Positions 37,519 through 49,686 of a DNA stretch of 64,000 nt are shown here, piece by piece. The notes below the pieces were generated by a model that was not told the DNA's origin, ran no database searches, and saw only the letters and a program-made list of their open reading frames with translations. The position numbers and the translations under genes are program-made. Source of the stretch: Parasitella parasitica (lineage: Eukaryota; Mucoromycota; Mucoromycetes; Mucorales; Mucoraceae); the NCBI GenBank assembly GCA_025201805.1, contig MU619250.1, positions 150,390 through 214,389 of the forward strand. The letters run 5' to 3'. Position 1 is the first letter of the stretch; each line of letters begins with the position of its first letter.

Positions 37519-38091
37519 AGCTTGTTGTTGTGCTTGTGCCTGTTGCTGCAATAACTGCGCCTGCAACTCATTAATGTTTGGAGGCCTCGCACCTGGTTGT
37601 TGAGGGCTTTGCTGATTCCTTTGAGCTAATTGAGCCGCGATTAACATGCGCTGCTGAGGAGTCAAATTAGCGGGTATCTGTGCATTGGTTATACTACCAA
37701 GATTGAGCTGTTGTTGCATTTGATTTTGCATTAAATTATTAGGTGTATTGTTGTTATTCATGTCAGGCGTTGAAGGCCTTACTTGCATCCCATTAGAATT
37801 AGCTGCATTCCCAGCAAAAGGCATAGGAGAAGCGTTAGGCGCTTGTGCTGTTGTATTTATACCACCGGGAGGTTGCGAAGATCGACGTAATTGATCCCCT
37901 AATTTTAAGAGTGTAGCTTGAATTGTTTGCAGCTGATTTTGCTGCACAGGTGTCAAATTGACACCTTGAGCAAGCAGATTGTTTCTTTGTTGCAAGAGAA
38001 ATTGCTGTAATTGATGGGGGTTTTGCATACGGCCAGCCAGTGTCTGTTGTAGCTGAGGAGGTCTTTGCTGCTGTTGTTGTTGCTGCGGTGC

Positions 38092-38133
<42 letters not shown>

Positions 38134-39858
38134 TTGAGCCTGTTGCTGGGCTTGTGGTTGTGCTTGCATTTGCATTTGTTGCTGTTGGGCTTGTTGCATT
38201 TGCTGCAATTGCATCTGTTGTTGTATTTGCTGTTGCTGGGCTTGTTGCATTTGTTGTAATTGAAGTTGTTGCTGCATTTGCTGTTGCTGGACTTGCTGTT
38301 GCTGCTGTTGCTGCTGTTGCAACTGCTGTGGAGAAGGATGCTGCTGAATTTGTGTTTGCATATGCTGTTGCTGTTGTTGCTGTATCTGTTGCTGCTGCTG
38401 AAGTTGTTGTTGAGCTAATTGCGTTTGAGGAGGCGTTTGGTGTGATTGCTGTGGGGTTTGAGCCATTGGAGATGATTTTGGTGGTGTGGATACAAGAGCA
38501 ATGTTCTGCTCGATGGGCAAAGGTGAAGCATGCTTCTCATCCATTGAAGTATCTTCCTTTTTGATGCCAGAAATTGACCTCCTTTTGTTGGCAATTTCAG
38601 CATTCACACGGGCGCTGACTTCGGCAAAGTTCTTGGCATCCAATGCAGCTTTAGGTAGACTGATCTGTCCAGGTATATTTTCTCTTTTCCTCTTTTTATT
38701 GGAATCACTATGGGCTGAATGTGGTGAATCGATAGCCTGTTTGCCTGACACCAAGGGTTTTTTTACATCTTTTTATAATTCGTGTAAATAAATGCGCATT
38801 TTAGATTCATGTAAAGCGATTTACCTAAGGCTATGGCAGGAGGTGGTGCTACAGGTAGCTTGAATCCTGCTAGTTTCACAAGATGCGATGGAATAGCTGT
38901 TTCTTGCATAGTATTAAGGTCCGTCTTTTGCTCATTTACTCGAACTACAATATCCTCTAGGTCCTTGCACTCCTTCTTAGGTGATATTAATGACAAACGG
39001 ATATTGGACTACACATAGATATTAGTACGCTCTGTATATTTACAAGTATCAATGTACCTTTTTCATCTCTGCAACAATATCCTCGAGCTTGAATCCTTCA
39101 TACTTGTCCATCAGATAGCATGTGGAACCAATCTTGTACGGTAAGCTGTTTGATAGTAAGATACAATGTTGGATCGGCTCCTTTCCGTCTAACTCCTCTT
39201 TATATTCGTCAAACAGCTGAATGCAACAATCAGCAATTTGTCCGAGGTTTTCAACCACAATGCATTTACCTCTAACGCTGCTACCATGCCCTCTCCAATT
39301 GCGTTTTTTATAATACCCCCATTTTTGAACTGAATACTTTTAAAGATATCTTGAAATTGAATAGCATCTGATATGAAGTATTTTCGATCTACCGTAGTAA
39401 CTGAGAACGGCTCATAGTCCCCAAACACAACTAAACCATACTTCAAAACAGGCTAATAAACTGTCAGTTTACACACAAAGCTGTATAATTAACAGCGATT
39501 CGATTTTACCGTCAATTTCGTCTTGGTTTGTCCATCTTCACCTTCTGTAACGATAGGCAAACGCAACTGTCTATAATTCAAGGAAAATAAACGCAATCAA
39601 TCTCGGGTGAATCGACATGATAATAACACAATACTTTATAATGGGCTCGACGTAGGCTTCGTAAAGTATATCAAAATGGGGCTTCATTCGAGCTGTTCCA
39701 TCCACAACGAACACAATGGCCACTTCTTTTCTTTGGTGTTGTGAGATAGGAATCTGAGGTGATTGGTGTTGAAGAGGTGTTGGCGATGTGTGAGAACCCG
39801 GTGTAGCTACGTTGTTAGCACCTGCACTTGGCGTTGTGTTCAAAGTTGGTGTGGACAT
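36189..39858 (-). CDS. MED25-like Mediator subunit with von Willebrand A and PTOV-like domains
   Basis: Nine exons (39858-39635, 39570-39510, 39452-39270, 39216-39058, 39008-38825, 38744-37283, 37221-37032, 36963-36489, 36430-36189) give 1059 residues with phase kept throughout. The start MSTPTLNTTPSAGAN precedes a von Willebrand A fold: KEVAIVFVVDGTARMKPHFD, VLKYGLVVFGDYEPF and the helix GGIIKNAIGEGMVAALE. About 300 residues of glutamine-rich sequence follow. The PTOV-like domain contains WTGQIVWHIKTPEGQ, RPDIWPTRIQIAG, ATVVFNLG and GGKLIGIVFTRVPLP. In plants and animals MED25 links transcription activators to Mediator. Yeasts lack it. The long CAG/CAA tracts are likely to vary between strains. 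Confidence 0.85.
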
Positions 39859-40094
39859 TGTTACGAAATAAACGCGCACTTCTCTCTTTAGGCTTTTTGT
39901 TCTTTTTAATCAACAGTCGAACTGATTGATTCGGTCGGTACAAGTAGATTGGAATCAAAGAGCAAAAGATGTCTGGAAATGCGTTTTCACTTTTTAATGA
40001 TTATGTTTTTCAAAAAGGGGCTTCAGTTGATACAAAATGTGTATGTGACGTTCGCGACCAAATGACGTTCTTTAGATGTTTATTCTATGAATCC

Positions 40095-41664
40095 TCAACA
40101 CATTTTACTAGCTAAAAGTGCAGGGTTTTCTATAAGACTCTTCCATACATTCCCAAATTGAGCAATAGTTGCACCATCAACAACACGATGATCGGCAGAC
40201 CAGCTCACTGGCAAAATTTGCTTGGCTACAAACTGCTGCGATGTTTCGTCAAATCTTGGTAGTTTTCTGGCAGATCCTAATGCGACAATAGCCAATTCGT
40301 TGGAAACAATGATGGGATTAGCATAGGTACCACCTATAGATCCAATATTTGAGAGAGAAATAGTGCCACCTTTTAAATCGCTGAGTGGGATGGCACCTTC
40401 CTTCGCCAGTTGAGTCAATCTATGAATCTCACTAGCTACCTGAAATATTGTTTTCTTCTCCACATTTTTAATGTTAGGTACGATTAAGCCTTGAGGGGTA
40501 TCCATGGCAACGCCGATATTATGTTCTTCTCGATAGACCAGCTGAGTAGAGCCACCATCGGATCCTTCTTTTATAAAAGCATTCAATAGAGGATAATGCG
40601 AAAGAGATAACGATAAGCTTTTGATGAGGATAGGCAAATATGAGATCTTTTTAAAGGGGAACCTATCAGGCTGACTACCAATGTACTTATTGAGAGCTTC
40701 TCGATATTCAGAAGTAGCATCAAGCTCGATTTCATCTTTATACCCTAGTTGAGGAATGGATAAAGATTTAGTCATTGTCTTGAACATGGCTTTTTGAATG
40801 GCAGTCAGCTTGACAGTTTGTCCTAATTTTTCTGCTTTGATATCTTGATTTGCAAGAATGGCTTCAGGAATAACCTTCTTTTCCACTATAGCCTCATGGT
40901 CAGTTGTTCATATTTTTTTTCTGAAGATATCTGAAGCATTTTTACCTTTTTCGAGTAAATCATGTTTGATAACATTCAAAACATCACCTTTAAGTAACAT
41001 GCCATTCTTTCCGGACCCTACGACATCCTTGGTTTTTAAATCATATTCGCTCAACAATCTGCGAACAGCAGGTGTGACCCAATCAGTCTTGTAGCTAGCT
41101 GAAGATGGTAATGATTTGACAGTGCTATTTGGAATTTGTAAAATTGCATTGCTAATGGGATCATCATGAGCATCTTCATCTGTTTCAATGTCGACTAAAG
41201 GAGAGCCAACCTTAGCCACTTCATTTTTATCATAATGTAGCTTGACTACGTTTCCAGCATATCGAGATGAAATCTCAACAGATGCTTTATCAGACTGCAC
41301 TTCACAAATCTTATCAAACTCTTCAACTGTAGCTCCAGGCTCAACAAACCTAAGATGTCCGAAGCCTCGGTCAAAAGAAGAGCAACACAATGAAATTTAC
41401 CTAGGAATAAAACACCTACCACTGCACAATCTCACATTCAGTGATGCCTTCACCAATGTCTGCCAAAAGAAAAGGCTTGATTAAACCAAGAGTTATGGAT
41501 GAGCTGTGAAGTGATCGGATCTAATATAGTGATGTGTTGTTCAGGTTGTCAGGGACGATAGTGCCAACAAAAACTATTAATGCGAGAAAAGAAAAGCATT
41601 TTACCTTGGAAGCGCCCAAAGCATTCGCATACTGAACGCGGTTTTTGATCAAGTTGAGCAGCAT
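40095..41664 (-). CDS. Lipoamide acyltransferase E2 of branched-chain 2-oxoacid dehydrogenase
   Basis: Four exons (41664-41605, 41520-41420, 41349-40946, 40885-40095) give 451 residues. A basic N-terminal leader (MLLNLIKNRVQYANALGASK) fits mitochondrial import. The lipoyl domain has FLLADIGEGITECEIVQW and the lipoylated lysine in EVQSDKASVEI. The E1/E3-binding domain is VTPAVRRLLSEYDLKTKDV. The catalytic domain ends with SWSADHRVVDGATIAQFGN, where HRVVDG is the active-site histidine motif. GVAMDTPQGLIVPNIKNVEK fits the branched-chain enzyme rather than pyruvate E2. It transfers branched acyl groups to coenzyme A in leucine, isoleucine and valine breakdown. Confidence 0.93.
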
Positions 41665-41879
41665 TTTATTTTTTGGTTGGAAAGCCTTTTAAAAAAGTGA
41701 TATGAAAGAAAAAAACCGTGGAAAAATTGCGAAATCACAAAGTCAAACAGGTTCGAATGCGTGGGAAAGCGACTTTGCGTGAAAAGGTTCATCTCTAGTG
41801 TAACATGCACACTATATGCAGTTTGAACCCAATTTCTGTATTATATACACTTATACCATAAAAACATAAGAGTTACAAA

Positions 41880-43380
41880 ATTATTGAATGGATTTTGTTT
41901 CGCTTAAAAATGATGTGTTTTTGCCAACAAAAGTGACCCTTTTGGAGGGCTTGATTTGGCTCTAAAACGATAGTGAGGAAATTTCGTTCCTCAAAAGGAG
42001 GCAAGATTACAAATTTTGTAAGGTAAGAATTCTTGACTAATGTTATGTAAAATTATCAATATGTTGGTGTTGATGTGATAAATAGACCGATTGGCTTTAT
42101 AAATGTTTACCTACTCAAGTCTGTAATTGTTTTGGAATAAACATATTGAAAAAAGCTCTAAAGCAAATTTTGATGTACAAATTTGTTGCATAGTCTTAAT
42201 CAACACGATTCGAAGTAGATTTCATGAATAAGCAGAAAATACTTAGATATTGTATATGCCTTTTATTTCCATGGACTATTTAACAACGGGGGTTGGAAAA
42301 TCTATCTAAGGCCAAATTTAAAGACTGCACAGAGTTTGAAATCACTGCCTACTACTGTTGTATACATGCATCAATTTTCGGTAAAGAAGCAAAAAACAAG
42401 TCCAATAAGTAACTTAAAACCATGTTGATATGAAATAATAGTCAGGATGCTGTGAAATAAGAGATCAAAAGCCATTTCTACATATGTTCATTTTTGGATG
42501 AAATTAACACTACCAAATATGAACCACTACTCATTTTCACACTTTAAAGTGCATAATCTCCATTTTCTAATATAATATTTGTAAACTATTAGGCGCTAGA
42601 AGCACAATTTTCAGCTAAAATATTTTTCATTTGCACCATTCTACAATAATTCTAACACTTATACACCTTTGAATATTTTTCAGATGTTGCCCAAACCTCA
42701 TTCGATTTTCGGTTTTCAACTTTGAGACAAGCTTCAGAGTCATTTTTAGGTGATATGTACGAATTATTGCTAACACAATAATATGTATTAATTACAAATT
42801 GACAAATGGTATGTTTGCCGACTGTAAAAACAAAGGGATACTATTCGATAATATAACAAAATCGTGAATAAGGGCTAGTTCTCTGTAATATAAATAAATA
42901 TACATTACAGAAGAGTGTATGTAAAATAATGCTAAGTTAAATTTACGAGAGAAAAATGTTGTTTATTATCAATGTTAGCATATGCAAAGCATATACAACC
43001 TGCAGTAAGATCAATCAATTACTTACTATTAAATATGTGTAACCAAAAATGGACACAACAGCTACTTGCACGTATCATAGGTACGGATTAAGGGTCCACA
43101 CTAAAGTTAAGTCCTAATACTAGTACAATAATTCTACCTCAACAAGTTTTCGGATTCTCCGTATCTATATTGTCGAGAACATTACCAAAAAAAAAAAGGT
43201 TTTGCTAGTTTTATAGCATATGGTCCTCTAACAAGTGTTAAATTTTCGAAGCAAATCAAGAGCAGAGTTTCTTAGTAAAGGAGCAAGGTACGTTCTTTAA
43301 CGCTAACTGGTCCAGACATGTCTTATTCAAGATCGAATTTACAAAGTTGTGCTGGCCAATGTTTTACAAACTATTTTTTT
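41880..43380. repeat. Dispersed copy of the left-hand 1.3-1.5 kb repeat
   Basis: The same ordered words as in the 1.8-5.1 kb array occur here in more decayed form: a 'gaagcaaa..aagtccaataagtaacttaaaa' block near 42387, 'aaactattaggcg' near 42584, the 'tcgattttcggttttcaactttg' region near 42703, 'tacggattaagggtcc' at 43083, and 'tttatagcatatggtcct' near 43211 followed by a 'gtccagacatgtcttattcaag' equivalent. Orientation is the same as in the array. A block of about 320 bp absent from the array copies interrupts it. Confidence 0.65.
42756..43077. mobile_element. Nested insertion of about 320 bp inside the dispersed repeat
   Basis: Relative to the second copy of the left array, about 320 bp is inserted between the halves of the 'ttttagg|tacggatt' box. 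The word gtacgaatta at the left junction and gtacggatta at the right junction look like an imperfect 10-bp target-site duplication. No reading frame, long terminal repeat or clear inverted ends are visible. Its class is unknown. Confidence 0.4.
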
Positions 43381-44200
43381 CCGTGAATCCATATAACAAA
43401 TTTATACCGATTCCACAATTTGAACTAGTCACCATAAATTCATGTAATTCTAAAAGGTATGAATAGCAGATGCAATTTCAATCTTAATAATAAAGTATAG
43501 TAAAGTTTTCGCATCTCGTCAACCTCTGGTTTTTATCTTTTTTTGTTTCAAACATTTAAAATTCAATTGTTCAATTCTGCCCGCATTAACTTGAATTATA
43601 CGAATTCACGCTACAACCCATAAACTTATTCTGCTAATAAAAAAGGCGCTGCATATACCAGTGCATGCTTTGCCTGTAAGCACCTAGTTTTAATTTAGGA
43701 GAAAAGGTAAAGGTAATAGGTAGCTTGCTATTATTTTGATATTACTCAGAATTGGTACAGAAGACATTTATGGGAGCTCGTTAACATCTTATGATAGTAT
43801 ATATATCAATGTCCTAATAATCATCTCGTAATATATGTGCGTCCTGACCTGTTACATGTCTATGCATTTAAAATTCTATTGAATTTAGATTCTTACAAAA
43901 TTTTCATAATACCCATCATATTGCTACAGATAAATATAGACTATGATGAAACCATCGAAGATCATCATTAAATGTGAAATAGAAAGATTGTGTGTTGCAT
44001 TGCAGGTGCGATTTGAGTTCATTATAATTATTTCACGTTATTCATATAGGTCCTTTGACTTGTGTTATCTGTTCGATCAATTGTCAGGCTGCCCAGATCT
44101 ACTTCAAATACTGCCATTTGCTTTTTTTCTCTCGTAAATTGACTTTTGGGCAGCGTATTTCTTTATTATATTTACATAGACCGTGGATATATACACTTGG
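43381..44200. other. Intergenic AT-rich DNA
   Basis: No supported gene. A plus-strand frame at 43943-44137 shows no family motif. Confidence 0.4.
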
Positions 44201-47200
44201 TTAAAGGTTATAAAATATATCGTTAGCTGAAGAGTATTGAGAGTTTGGAAACTCCATATTCAAATCTTCATTCTTGTGCAGCTGTTCAGGCTTGAATGAT
44301 ACTCCAATATTCGCTGATCTGTCATCACCAAAGCCCCACAAGTACACCTTGCCGACATGGTGCATTTTAATAGGATCAGTAGCCAAGCATACCACCATAC
44401 CCAGCTCAATTGAGGCATTACAAGCACATGCAAGCGGTCGAAAGCATAAATTATCAATTCTGTCGTATATAACACTTGTTCGAGATGCCAGAGATTGTAT
44501 CTTTAAAGGGTCTCCTAGTAATTGCAAAGACGTCTCCCACAAGCCTGGATTTTGAAGTTCCTGGACTACACATCGGTTGTCGGTGGCTATTTTGATGCAT
44601 TCTAAATCGACTACGTTAACTAATTCTATGTCATTGCGTGGTCCATGTAGAAGACTTTTACTGCAATTAGGGCACGAAAAGTGAATAATGTCGCTTTCAG
44701 GCGAGGTAGGAGTGGTGGTATTGGTGGCGGTGGTGGCGCTTAATTGATGCGGTTCTAATTTTACATAAGATAGCTTTGGTGGTATAAGATTATGCAAGTT
44801 GTCGTCAATAGCATTATGAGGCTCTTTTTCAACTACAGAGACAAAGTACGAATCCTTGTGGGTATGCCTATCAAGCTCTTGTTCCTTTGGAGAGTTTTCT
44901 AATAAAGGTAACTCGGTGTTATCTATATCAAATATGGCAACAGGTGATGGCTCTTGATTTTCATGCGTCATGATGGTATTTTCGATACTTTGAAGTTGGT
45001 CACTGGTTTGTCGACATTGATTAAAGTATTTACTGGTTGTAGAAGCAGATGATTGCTCCTCCTGATTGATCATGCCATTGCTCTTGTCTGGAGAAATGAT
45101 ATTTTCTTTGATTTCAAAAGACTGCGAACTATGTATGGTGATTGTATCAGTTTCAAAACTGTGGCTCTCGAACTTGATCACTGATTCCTCTTGAAGTCGC
45201 ATCTTTTCCCTTTTTTCCTCTGCTTTCTTTCTATCTTCTTCTAATTGTCTCTTGATAAAATGCTCTAACCCCTCCATAGAGCTTCCAAAGTGGGACAGTT
45301 GCTTGAATTGGCTTTTGACCCACTTTGAAAGTCCATTAACCACATTTCTATTGTTGAATCTCTCTTCTAGTAGTATAATAGCTCCCCAATCCTGGTGAAT
45401 AATTGAGCTATTAGCACAAATGAGAAAGTAAGTACATTAAAGCGCTTACGTTTTTATGTCTGATGCATCTTCCTAATGCTTGATTGATAGCTAAAGGAAG
45501 CAAGTGTTAGACGCTAAATGCCAAATCTCATACATGTATGAATCCTTACCACGATAAGCCTGGGCTTCATACCACTCATGTCCCGAGAGAAGGTCTTTGC
45601 TACCTGGTTTCGCTTTCATTCTATTATTGTAATCTTTCTTCAAATTAACCTCCAAATCCTTGCTACAAACAAAATCAGTTTCTGTGTAATATACAAAGTA
45701 GCACCACCTACAATCCTGGAAAAGGAATGCCCATCGTCACCACAGCACGACAATAGTTATCACTGAAATCGATACCCTCGCTTACTTTCCCTCGAAACAC
45801 AGCAAAAAATAACGCTCCATCTCGACCTTCTTCATCAGCACCAGCTGTAACCGTATCAATCAGATGGTAAAATGTATTCAATATTGCTTCAAACTCTTTC
45901 TTATCGCTGCCTTTTGGTTCTGTTTCTCTAGATTAGTATAGCCTTGGTTTTGCAATGCTATTGTATTACCTGATAGCACCAGCTTTTTCTTCTTGAGTCG
46001 ATCCATCATACCTGTAGTCTGTTGAATTTGGGTTAAACTATGCTAATATGCGCAGATACATTTATTACCTTCCACCTGTCCAGAAAGATGTCTAAAGCTT
46101 TATAGGATGGCATAAAAACAAGTATACCATAAGGCACCCGTTCGGTAATATTACAGAGGGCTATTTCTGATTAGCACTACTTTGCAATCTATTGAACATA
46201 GCAACTTACTTTCACCAACCTCGTCTTGAAAGACCAGAGACTCCATGTTGGAATATACACATTTCAATGGTATACGGTTTGGTCTAAAGCAGTGATTAAT
46301 ATTGACAATATAAACTGGGATCTAAGGAACACCTACCCTTGGGGAATCGAACTAACCCATACCTGGGATGGCTTGATGACATGATTTGCTTCTAATTTTC
46401 CAGAACTAAGTCATCAAAGAAAAGACTATTAGCTTCAAGACAAAAAATTTGTTACAAATCTTCTCACAAATTAACGCCAAGCTCAGATGCAAATGTATTT
46501 AACTATGTAAAATCGCGCTGTTAGACGACTGGTGCTTCTGCTGGACACAACGCAATCAAAACTTACTGGCGATAATGTACCGCTGGTCAAGATGACTGAG
46601 TGAGTCTTTTCACACATATTCTGAAAGATGAGCGCAGGACTCAAACACCAAAAACCAATTTTGTGCACCCATAATGATTGCTGTCTATCTTGGTCTCTGT
46701 TTTTACGTCGTCTAAATTTCGCATTTCCGTTGGATCTTTGCATTGATTTCATAAACACCAGCTGGTAATCTTTAGCATTTGCTTGCTCAGAGCCAAAAAT
46801 AAACTCGAGAACTGTCATCAGGCCTTGTAATACTGTTAAACTTCCATTACTAACGGCTCGAGCGCCATCCACGCGAACTTGTGATGAAAGACCATCAATT
46901 TCCTCCATGTCGTAATCGTCGGCAGTTGAGATGGCTTTGTTTTCCTTGGCTTTCCGCACAGCATCTGCGTGGGCAGCGATTTTCTTGTAGGCTGGATGTA
47001 TATGATTTTCGAATAGGTTACCATTTATACAGAATTCGTTTAGTTTATCCAATAAATCATTCCCTGTGAAGCTTTATGACAAGTGGCGTTGAATTAAATA
47101 TGGCATACTTTTGGTTGAATACATCAACTTACTGACAAGACTGTCTATCATATTCCTTGACCGTGTACACAGTGTCTTCAGATTTCACAGCTTCGTAGAG

Positions 47201-48876
47201 ATTCCCGATCACTATACACATGTATTCGTGTGATTCTCTCTCACCTCCAAACCTGGTAGTTAACTTTAGTTCTTTAATAAGGACTTCCAAAGAAGCTTCA
47301 TCAATGTCTATGGACCCAGCTGCTCTAGAAGCATCTTCAATGTTGTGAGCTTCGTCAAGGATCACAATGCTATTCGTCAGATTGATATCAAGAATATTTC
47401 GAATAACGGGGTCGATAATGTAGTTGTAAGGGCAGAAAATGACCTCTGCGCCTTCGTATAGCTTTCTTGCTGCGTAATATGAACAGCCACGGACTTCTTT
47501 CCCCAGCTGAATCATATCCTCAATATCCCAGATGCGGTTTGTCGTCTGTAATAAGGGATGGTTGAGGATCTTTTTGGTTCTGTGTGAAAAACTACATTTA
47601 TTTTCGTCTAACAATGCCGTGCTATAGTATAGGAAAAGTTTAGGTATAGGATTTTATGCATCAAGTAGCCATTACCAGTCATCCGTTTTGTTGTTCGATT
47701 TTGAGACCTTGGGATGAACTAACACAATAAGCAGAGCTTATATGTAAACAAAATTTGATCTGGCATAGCTAAACTTACTGCACAAATGGTCTCGACTCCC
47801 CAAAATCGTTGTACCTGAATAATGCAATGTGAGCATTCCAGTCAAGACAGCTTCGTTACTACCGACACTTACGAGGGTTATATCTAGTATTGCTCTTGAG
47901 TTCTTCTACGAGTTGGGCAATCTGTTTATGGCTATAGCCGACAAAGGTGAGGGTCTGCAAAAGCGTCTCACAAATTAATAGCTTACGTTCTACTGCCTAC
48001 AAATATTCTAGGCACTGCCTTGTAGGTCTGATACTTCATCGTCTTGACTTCATCCATATTGGCTAGATCTGATGCTGATAGGTCTTTAGATTGTTCCTCG
48101 TCTTCAGATTGTTCGTCGTCTGTTTCCACAAGCTCTGCTATGAATCGCTTCACTAACGGCCGCTGAAAGTCCTCATCGCTACAAAAAGAAGGTGGCGAGC
48201 CCATTCTAGTTTTGACTTTTTTCGTTGGTATTTCAGCTGTATCTGGCTCATCTTTCATGGGTCGTTTTTCCGTATACAACCTTTGAAGAATCTCTGCTGC
48301 TTTGATTTTCTCCTGATTCTCTCTCCATGCTGCCATGTTCTCTAAATGTTAGACATGCTTGATTTGGGTGTGTTTCCTCTTAAATTACCTAGGGCAGCGC
48401 AGAGCAGTGCAAGGGATTTACCAGAACCTATTTTCCAAAGGACGATTAGCAATGTTCTTTGCTATAAACATGCAGTGTAGAGCCATTACCTGTTGGACTC
48501 TCTAATAGTGCGTTTTCTTTCTTGTTCAAGGCATGTATAATCTAAAATAGATGGCGAATTAGCAATTGGACCCTCTGATGAGTAATAAAGCAGCATACTC
48601 TTGTCATCATCTGGATTTGGGCGGGATCTATTGTATATAAAAGTTTGTTAGCGCTTCAGAGCGGCTAGCTTCATAGGTGAGATGCTTACAAGGCTTCAAT
48701 GGGAAATCAATGCGGATCCCTTCTATAGTGATTGCCTGCCCTTCACCCGGAGCATGTGTCTTCTTCTTGTGCGTCGTTGGCCCTTCTGAAACAAGAAAAT
48801 TGTCATGTAAGTCTAGTTGCATCGTAGCTAGTTTCTGCCTTTCGGTGGTATTGAAGATATCATAATGCTCAGACAT
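44201..48876 (-). CDS. FANCJ/BRIP1-like iron-sulphur DNA helicase
   Basis: Nineteen exons join in phase, from 48876-48690 to 45391-44201, giving 1228 residues. Helicase motifs in order are Walker A (LLESPTGSGKS), [11 protein letters not shown] with [17 protein letters not shown], the iron-sulphur cysteines ([31 protein letters not shown]), the DEAH box ([11 protein letters not shown]), [43 protein letters not shown] with GIPFPGFKDLEV, and [28 protein letters not shown] and the PYNY-ID context fit FANCJ better than Rad3, Chl1 or RTEL1. FANCJ unwinds 5'-3', resolves G-quadruplexes and acts in crosslink repair. The last 400 residues are mostly disordered but end in a cysteine-rich block. Start lies 166 bp from divergent TRAPPC4. 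Confidence 0.9.
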
Positions 48877-49042
48877 ACTGAAAAAAAAAAAAAAAGCAGT
48901 TGACAACATACGCACCTTTTGCTTCCGTTTTTTAGATGCGCTGGCCAAAACAAGTAATGTACGTGACAATGGAACGTGGTGTTTCAATCGACATGCGAGG
49001 AGACAGCTCCATCGCAGGTTCCGCTCTCTTTTAGCAAGCAAC

Positions 49043-49568
49043 ATGATATACTCTCTGTACATTATCAATAAAGCAGGCGGCCTTGTGTATCAAAAAGACT
49101 TTACAAATCAGCTTGAAAAGCTGTCAAGCAACGAGTATTTGGTTTTGGCTGGCACATTTCACGGGTAGTGTATTTGAGCATACGAAACAACGGGACACTT
49201 TTGTTAATTTGACCGATTATCGTAGTGTCCATGCTATTACTTCCAAGATCTCGCCCCTCCATAACTCTTCTGGCATCGAGATGCTGGAAGCCGAGAATTT
49301 CAAGCTTTATTGCAATCAGACCCTCACAGGTACCAAACCATTTGTAACGCAATACGTGGAAAACACTCACATATAGACAACAGGCACTAAATTTTTACTC
49401 ATCACTGCACCTCAACAAAACAATGTGGATTCATACATGAAAAAAATTTACGACACCTACAGCGATTTTGTCATGAAGAATCCTTTTCATACCCCAGAAA
49501 TGCCAATTCGCTCTGATCAATTTGACCAATCTCTATTGAAATTTATTAATAATAACGCAACAGCGTAG
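49043..49568 (+). CDS. TRS23: TRAPP complex subunit Trs23/TRAPPC4
   Basis: Three exons (49043-49164, 49226-49329, 49384-49568) give 136 residues. The start [20 protein letters not shown] and the blocks GSSGIEML-like [44 protein letters not shown] and MPIRSDQFD match Trs23/TRAPPC4 along its whole longin fold. The chain is much shorter than the roughly 219 residues of human and yeast proteins because the PDZ-like insertion after the second strand is missing: [21 protein letters not shown] passes straight on. The TRAPP core with Bet3 activates the Rab Ypt1 on Golgi membranes. Confidence 0.92.
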
Positions 49569-49686
49569 ATATGAATGGAGAATTTGAATACAATCGAGAT
49601 ATCCATTGTGTAGGAATGTCTATATAAATAAACTTATTACAGCTATCATGTCTTTCTATTTCACACATATATTATTTGCACATAGA

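Noticed and set aside
38040-38564. 174-residue plus-strand frame rich in alanine and valine
   Set aside because: It is the antisense of the MED25-like polyglutamine region and has no independent motif.
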